Below, piece after piece: positions 7,001 through 9,899 of a DNA stretch of 9,899 bases; positions within the stretch are counted from its first letter, which is position 1; every line of letters begins with the position of its first letter. The notes under the pieces are model-generated. The model saw nothing but the letters and a program-made list of their open reading frames with translations. It made no database searches and was not told the DNA's origin. The translations under genes and the position numbers were made by a program. Origin of the DNA: Planctomycetaceae bacterium (GTDB taxonomy: Bacteria > Planctomycetota > Planctomycetia > Pirellulales > Thermoguttaceae). The DNA is taken from assembly GCA_031283825.1 (NCBI GenBank), contig JAITAZ010000601.1, positions 1-9,899 of the forward strand. The letters are read 5' to 3'.

Positions 7001-7739
7001 TGATAAATCAGAAGAGAATAATAAAGATAATCCAACGACAAAAGAGTCGGAAAATATCGATTATAAAACCGAAATTGAAGACCTACGATTAAAATTACAA
7101 CGACTCGGAAATGTAAACGTCGAAGCAATCAACGAACTCGACGATTTAGAGTCGCGGTACAATTCGCTTTCGTTTCAGTACAATGATTTGATCAATGCGA
7201 AACGCTCAATCGAGATTGCAATTGAACGAATAAACACGTCAAGTCAGGTTCTGTTTGAAGAGACGTTTAAAGGCGTTAGAAGTCATTTTATAGATTTGTT
7301 TCAACATCTTTTTGGCGGCGGAAGCGCAGATATTGTACTAGAAAATCCGTCGAATGTGCTTGAGTCGGGAATAGAAATTGTCGCCAAACCGCCGGGAAAA
7401 GAACTAAAAAATATTTCGCTGATGAGCGGCGGCGAAAAAACAATGACATGCGTTGCATTGTTGTTAGCATTCTTCCGATACAAACCGAATCCGGTGTGCA
7501 TCCTCGACGAATGCGACGCGGCATTAGACGAAGGCAACGTTGACAGATTCTTACGAACCATAAAAGAATTCGAAAACGAAACTCAATTTATAATGATTAC
7601 GCATTCAAAAAAATCAATGTCAATAGTTTCAACGTTGCACGGAATAACGATGCACGAGTCGGGCGTCTCAACTCATACCGGCGTAGAGTTCAAAAACATA
7701 AACAACAACGGCGATTTAATAGAAAAATCCGCCGCATAA
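4026..7739 (+). CDS. smc: Chromosome segregation ATPase SMC
   Basis: This is a 1237-residue SMC protein, the ATP-driven coiled-coil dimer that compacts and segregates chromosomes, normally with ScpA and ScpB. Both are outside this window. The N-terminal head has MLRAIELSGFKSFAD, Walker A GPNGSGKS (30-37) and VLGEQS (46-51). Coiled coil (about 170-500) leads to the hinge (about 504-675, from NPGVREVL to LIVGPP), then GLIARRSEL and the returning coil. The C-terminal head has LMSGGEKT (1132-1139, ABC signature), Walker B CILDECDAALDE with D1161 and E1162, and FIMITHSKKSM. The GTG start gives the family's usual N-terminus exactly; no Shine-Dalgarno is visible. Residues about 962-1013 are an Asn/Ser/Glu-rich insert before LGNVNVEAI, with an internal 14-residue duplication. 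RecN or Rad50 are excluded by length and hinge. A six-copy 7-bp repeat lies just upstream. Confidence 0.97.
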   Translation: MLRAIELSGFKSFADRTRIEFGQGISAIVGPNGSGKSNIVDAVKWVLGEQSMKRLRGNESTDVIFNGSTDRSPLGSAEVTLTFDNSKKIFKLDSPEVHITRRIYRNGESEYQINRQHSRLKDIKDILNGTGLGTQAYCIIEQGRVESLLQSTPTQRRIIFDEAAGINRFNAYKQEIQRRHERVEQNLLRLSDIVTETDNKLKNTRNQAGKAQLYKQYTSRLQELRIQSALVDYKKRQEQSEKIQTEINSLKNEIEKFTDESEQTEKLLSNVNVDIESVDIEIRKLEKEITALREKISGEDSTIELQNSQVDDLNTQIIRNWQSLSELNVRSIDIEDLMRKTAEDIHKAIKIKKDVNETYRNLQKEDEELAALCSKLQSELDSNRTNIDSKSRQIANLSGTVGGLESGIASQRRTIEQNNTKLTKLKQQREELSLQYNELKDAIDNIEDTVKQKKEQLRHSRERKNRRTNELAQLMHDLSEQKQRQSGIRERVSVLEDLINKNEGVNPGVREVLQQSRDPKSPFRHVYGLVADLLHADVESASLIDLALGQNSQYVVVSPKGELFRHIERNAAQFAGRVGFIWLDPNDEDPPWVKSRGFLGRNGVYGRADQYVKADEPFIHLARRLLGRTWIVESMTVAVQLYKESADQASFLTIAGELLTTDGALIVGPPNTSSGLIARRSELRNLSEKMTSLDVDVQEMEIAVVIAKERVTNDENDVENESRDYQKAVANYDSLTQKLSTVEERLKNGNEQITNVNDEIEKLNSQLLNMSNELEQTLEVQHNLNTEINSLKLKQDEIRVESANAESRQSEHQQKSMEVKIALAKSEERLVSLNERKRQFEDHLTERQNTLAEYQQRSTMLENKKEKILLAILQIESTLAGLYLRKETVGKELITIHENRNNIAAKRTKLQNEYKRLQHDLNKIRTKEHSRQIELERILQEQKTLVERINEDYGININEIIVTKNNNKETDESINVTKNTESIDSINSAEESDKSEENNKDNPTTKESENIDYKTEIEDLRLKLQRLGNVNVEAINELDDLESRYNSLSFQYNDLINAKRSIEIAIERINTSSQVLFEETFKGVRSHFIDLFQHLFGGGSADIVLENPSNVLESGIEIVAKPPGKELKNISLMSGGEKTMTCVALLLAFFRYKPNPVCILDECDAALDEGNVDRFLRTIKEFENETQFIMITHSKKSMSIVSTLHGITMHESGVSTHTGVEFKNINNNGDLIEKSAA
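6908..6963 (+). repeat. In-frame 42-bp duplication inside smc
   Basis: CGTAACGAAAAATA occurs at 6908-6921 and again at 6950-6963, exactly 42 bases (14 codons) apart. The encoded segments VTKNNNKETDESIN and VTKNTESIDSIN remain recognisably alike. It starts the low-complexity insert in the C-terminal coiled coil of SMC, which suggests growth of the insert by tandem duplication. Confidence 0.7.
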
Positions 7740-7758
7740 AATAATCATTTGTTAATTT

Positions 7759-7813
7759 GTAACTATTCACGTTTTAATTTTCAATAAAAAATAAAAAAAA
7801 CGTGAACGGTTAC
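7759..7813. repeat. Inverted pair of GTGAACGGTTAC-type motifs after smc
   Basis: GTAACTATTCACGTTTT (7759-7775) and AAAACGTGAACGGTTAC (7797-7813) pair over 17 positions with one G-T wobble and one A-C mismatch, around a 21-base A/T-rich loop. The motif is the one found at 2326, 2608, 3790 and 3833. It lies 20 bases after the smc stop. No U tract follows directly, so a role as intrinsic terminator is weak. Confidence 0.65.
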
Positions 7814-7873
7814 AAATATTTGACAGATGTATATCAGAAAAAATTAAAATGAGAATAATAAGAAAATCGTAAA

Positions 7874-7910
7874 CTATTCAGTAACGATCTTTGAAATCGC
7901 TACTGAATAG
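7874..7910 (-). terminator. Strong hairpin between convergent smc and propeller gene
   Basis: CTATTCAGTAACGAT (7874-7888) and ATCGCTACTGAATAG (7896-7910) pair at 14 of 15 positions around a 7-base loop. On the - strand the hairpin begins 11 bases after the stop of the propeller gene and is followed by TTTACGATTTTCTTATTATT, which is U-rich enough for an intrinsic terminator. On the + strand T-runs follow after a few bases (ATACGCATTTTTTATT), so it may also stop transcripts from smc. Confidence 0.65.
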
Positions 7911-7921
7911 ATACGCATTTT

Positions 7922-8860
7922 TTATTCGTAGAATTTATTTATGTCTAAATCGTCAAGTACAATTACATTGTTTATTGAACCTGCCAACTTTGGATTGTGC
8001 CACTTCCAAACGACATTGCCTTTGTTGTCGAATTCTACAAGTTGTACGCCTTTGTTACTGTCATTAGCACCATGACCTGTCCACGTTGCAACAACTAAAT
8101 TATCATTTTTCAGAATCTGCATCTTCGCGAAAAAAATAAACTTTAGACCGTCCGGCGCTGGTAATCCGCCCCATTTGCGAATCTGTTCATTTTCCTTGTT
8201 ATACTCCGCAACAAAACAACCATACCCCGCCGCAACCAATAAATTACCATCCGGCTTTTCCATCACATGATAAATATGTCGCGCACCCGGAACTTTGAAT
8301 TCTCTCAATACTTTGCCTTTTAAGTCGATTTCGTTTACCCAATCGTCGTTGCAACCAAACACAATTGTTCCGCGCGACGTGCGTCTTGCGACTCTAATCG
8401 ACTTTTTCTTACTCTCTGCCGGAAGTTCCTCAAGCAACTTGCCTTCAGTATCAAGCAAATAAAATTGATACGACTTCCCCTTGTTACACCCAAGCAACGT
8501 TTTACCGTCGGGAAATCGAATTACAGTCATCGTCTGTTTGTATTTCGCGTCGGTTACTTCTCTGACTACTTCGCGCGTTTGCAAATCATATTCGCGAAAA
8601 CCGCCTTTGTCTGTCAACGCGACAAGAAGCCGATTATTGCCAACAAGCTGTAAATCCCAAACGCCGCCGTCGGTCAGCTTGATTACCCAATCATTTTTTG
8701 GCTCAAATTGATCCACAAATAAAATCTGCTTTCGCGATTCGTCAAGCAATAAAAATTTATGCTTGATCGTTTCCTCAGCAAATAAATTTGAGGCGAATAT
8801 TGTTAAAAATATTGCAACCAGAAAACGAACACTAGTTACCTTTAAATTTATACGTTTCAT
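7922..8860 (-). CDS. Secreted beta-propeller repeat protein
   Basis: The 312-residue protein begins with a Sec signal peptide: basic MKRINLK, a hydrophobic core about 11-24 and a likely cleavage after NLFA (residue 28). After it come five to six repeats of about 40 residues, each with a strand pattern and a turn such as DGKTLLGCNKG, RGTIVFGCNDD, DGNLLVAAGYG, NDNLVVATWTGHG and KGNVVWKW. This is the pattern of PQQ-like or WD40-like beta-propellers. Such exported propellers are frequent in planctomycetes and Verrucomicrobia; the ligand is not readable from sequence. The pyrroloquinoline-quinone dehydrogenase active-site residues are not recognisable, so I do not call an enzyme. The gene is on the - strand, convergent with smc, has no visible Shine-Dalgarno, and appears monocistronic with a terminator-like hairpin after it. 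Confidence 0.8.
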   Translation of the reverse strand: MKRINLKVTSVRFLVAIFLTIFASNLFAEETIKHKFLLLDESRKQILFVDQFEPKNDWVIKLTDGGVWDLQLVGNNRLLVALTDKGGFREYDLQTREVVREVTDAKYKQTMTVIRFPDGKTLLGCNKGKSYQFYLLDTEGKLLEELPAESKKKSIRVARRTSRGTIVFGCNDDWVNEIDLKGKVLREFKVPGARHIYHVMEKPDGNLLVAAGYGCFVAEYNKENEQIRKWGGLPAPDGLKFIFFAKMQILKNDNLVVATWTGHGANDSNKGVQLVEFDNKGNVVWKWHNPKLAGSINNVIVLDDLDINKFYE

Positions 8861-9483
8861 TTTTTTGTTGGTTTTGTTAAGACATTTGACGCGAATATCA
8901 AAACACGACAGAATATAACCCTCTCAAAAAATTTCAACGGTCGTATTGCTTTCGGTATTGTCGCCTGATTGACAAATTAGACGACATCTTTCACATCTTT
9001 CACGCGATTAAATTACCGAATCACAATATGTGATCGTAGAAAAAAATTTTCGAGGACACTATTTCGTATTTTAACGTAAGTCGAATTGTAAAAGTTAGGT
9101 TTTCTTGCGATGTCTAATTCTTGATCGCATTCGTCGTTTTTTTCGTCCTATTTTACGTCTTCCTTTTCCTGTTTTTTTTGTTCCCACAACAGGTCTCCAC
9201 AAGTTACGGCTTGCACATTGAATCGGCGAGTAAGAACTTAACTGTCTGCTTTTCGATAAACAAGCAAACGTCTCTAACCGAAATTAAAGTACAAACAACT
9301 TAAATTAGTTTTGAGTTATTTAGATTTTGACCAATCGCCCTTGTTTGAAATCGAATACATTAACCTGATTTAATCAAACCGAATTAAAATAAGCGTTCAA
9401 ATTTGGGCGTTTACGTTTATTGCTACCGTTTTCCAAAATATCAAAACTTGCGACAATTTTTTTATTTTTAGTTTTAGGTAGAT
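8861..9483. other. 623-base intergenic region without a supported gene
   Basis: The right part of the propeller gene's upstream region is AT-rich. A TATATT on the - strand near 8914-8919 may be a -10 box, but TTGAAA lies only 14 bases upstream of it, which is too close. CATCTTTCA is repeated in tandem at 8985-9002. A pyrimidine tract at 9128-9185 creates a 60-codon TTG-started frame (9121-9303) with a hydrophobic start; I do not accept it as a gene. CTCTAACCGAAA at 9272-9283 equals the right arm of the element at 155-254, without its left arm. 9301-9483 is AT-rich with T runs at 9459-9470 that could end the tRNA transcript. Confidence 0.6.
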
Positions 9484-9556
<73 letters not shown>

Positions 9557-9899
9557 TTAAAATACGACTCGTATTATGAATTTCGATGATTTAAGAGCAT
9601 AAAAAGCCAACTCGCCGATTGGTAAGTTGACAACTCTAATCGAAAATTCACGTATGATCATTTTAAAATCTTTTGTCAGGCTACATTATTTACGTTCAGT
9701 TTTAAGAACTTCTACATATTTATCTGCTCACCAGATTCAAAAGAGCGAGTATCATACACGCTTTCAATATTCCGTCAAGGGATACCAACGGAGAAACTTT
9801 GTAAAGAACAAAAGTAATAAAAAAATATAAGAAACATTACTGTTCAAATCAAAATTAACGACTCAAGAATAGAATTTACAATTTATTTTTTTTCTTGTT
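9557..9899. other. 343-base region upstream of the tRNA, no supported gene
   Basis: Its first 100 bases are the second copy of the self-complementary element. A TTG-started frame of 67 codons (9627-9830) overlaps the element and has a Lys/Arg-rich composition, with an internal ATG at 9654. It lacks a ribosome binding site and recognisable domains, so I do not call it. TTGACA (9627-9632) and TATGAT (9653-9658) could form a + strand promoter, but the 20-base spacing is too long. The remainder is AT-rich and the window ends in a T-rich run. Confidence 0.55.
9563..9657. repeat. Self-complementary intergenic element, copy 2
   Basis: This copy starts seven bases upstream of the tRNA-Lys 5' end. 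TACGACTCGTATTATGAATTTCG-like left sequence (9563-9585) matches 155-177 at all but two positions. GAATTTCG (9578-9585) can pair with CGAAAATTC (9641-9649), and AGAG (9594-9597) with CTCT (9634-9637). AATACGACTCGTATT (9562-9576) is itself a perfect 15-bp palindrome with one central base; copy 1 has lost this symmetry. The middle also contains the palindrome AGTTGACAACT. It may carry the tRNA promoter. Confidence 0.5.

Noticed and set aside
9121..9303. Small membrane protein (60 codons, TTG start)
   Set aside because: The hydrophobic start (IAFVVFFVLFYVFLFLFFLF) is what any pyrimidine tract encodes; no ribosome binding site, a rare start and no known domain.
9627..9830. 67-codon frame upstream of the tRNA
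   Set aside because: Begins inside the repeat element, no start signal, no recognisable domain, composition typical of non-coding AT-rich DNA.

Overview
The window looks like a piece of an AT-rich bacterial chromosome, most likely from a planctomycete. This is inferred from memory of families, not from a search. The main pointers are the style of the DnaA protein (no domain I, a short N-terminal stretch with the segment IPLSGKP, an AAA+ core with FARLFAEAIDLKATDDFRRR), the C-terminal domain of the first protein (LGATYYWLEKWG), a futalosine-pathway menaquinone enzyme, and a secreted beta-propeller protein. None of the genes has a strong Shine-Dalgarno sequence, and the tRNA gene does not encode CCA.

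Layout. Bases 1-258 are non-coding and carry a repeated, self-complementary element. A membrane-anchored hypothetical protein (259-1062) is followed after 18 bases by a divergent dnaA (1081-2313), probably in one transcript. The gap 2314-2704 holds an unusual G-rich array of 9-bp units in inverted orientation, with predicted G-quadruplex motifs on both strands, beside an AT palindrome repeat. Then come mqnC (2720-3781, menaquinone synthesis) and smc (4026-7739, chromosome organisation), all on the + strand. A copy of the palindrome repeat and six copies of a 7-bp tandem repeat lie between mqnC and smc. A hairpin region separates smc from a convergent, secreted beta-propeller protein on the - strand (7922-8860). 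After a 623-base stretch with no gene I can support comes a tRNA-Lys(TTT) on the - strand (9484-9556). A second copy of the self-complementary element of bases 155-254 lies right behind it.

How the parts relate. DnaA (replication initiation) and SMC (chromosome compaction and segregation) are both chromosome-maintenance genes. MqnC between them is metabolic and looks placed by chance; no other mqn gene is in the window. The intergenic gaps between 2314 and 7840 share a 12-bp motif, GTGAACGGTTAC, often arranged as inverted pairs. The + strand is C-rich over G nearly everywhere, whichever strand is coding, except the dnaA core and, less clearly, the last part of smc.

The observations I find most worth checking are the DnaA protein with sensor I, sensor II and DNA-contact residues changed, the inverted G-rich array behind it, the 40-bp inverted repeats around mqnC, and the two-copy structured element at either end of the window. 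I saw no transposase, CRISPR array, phage gene or defence system.
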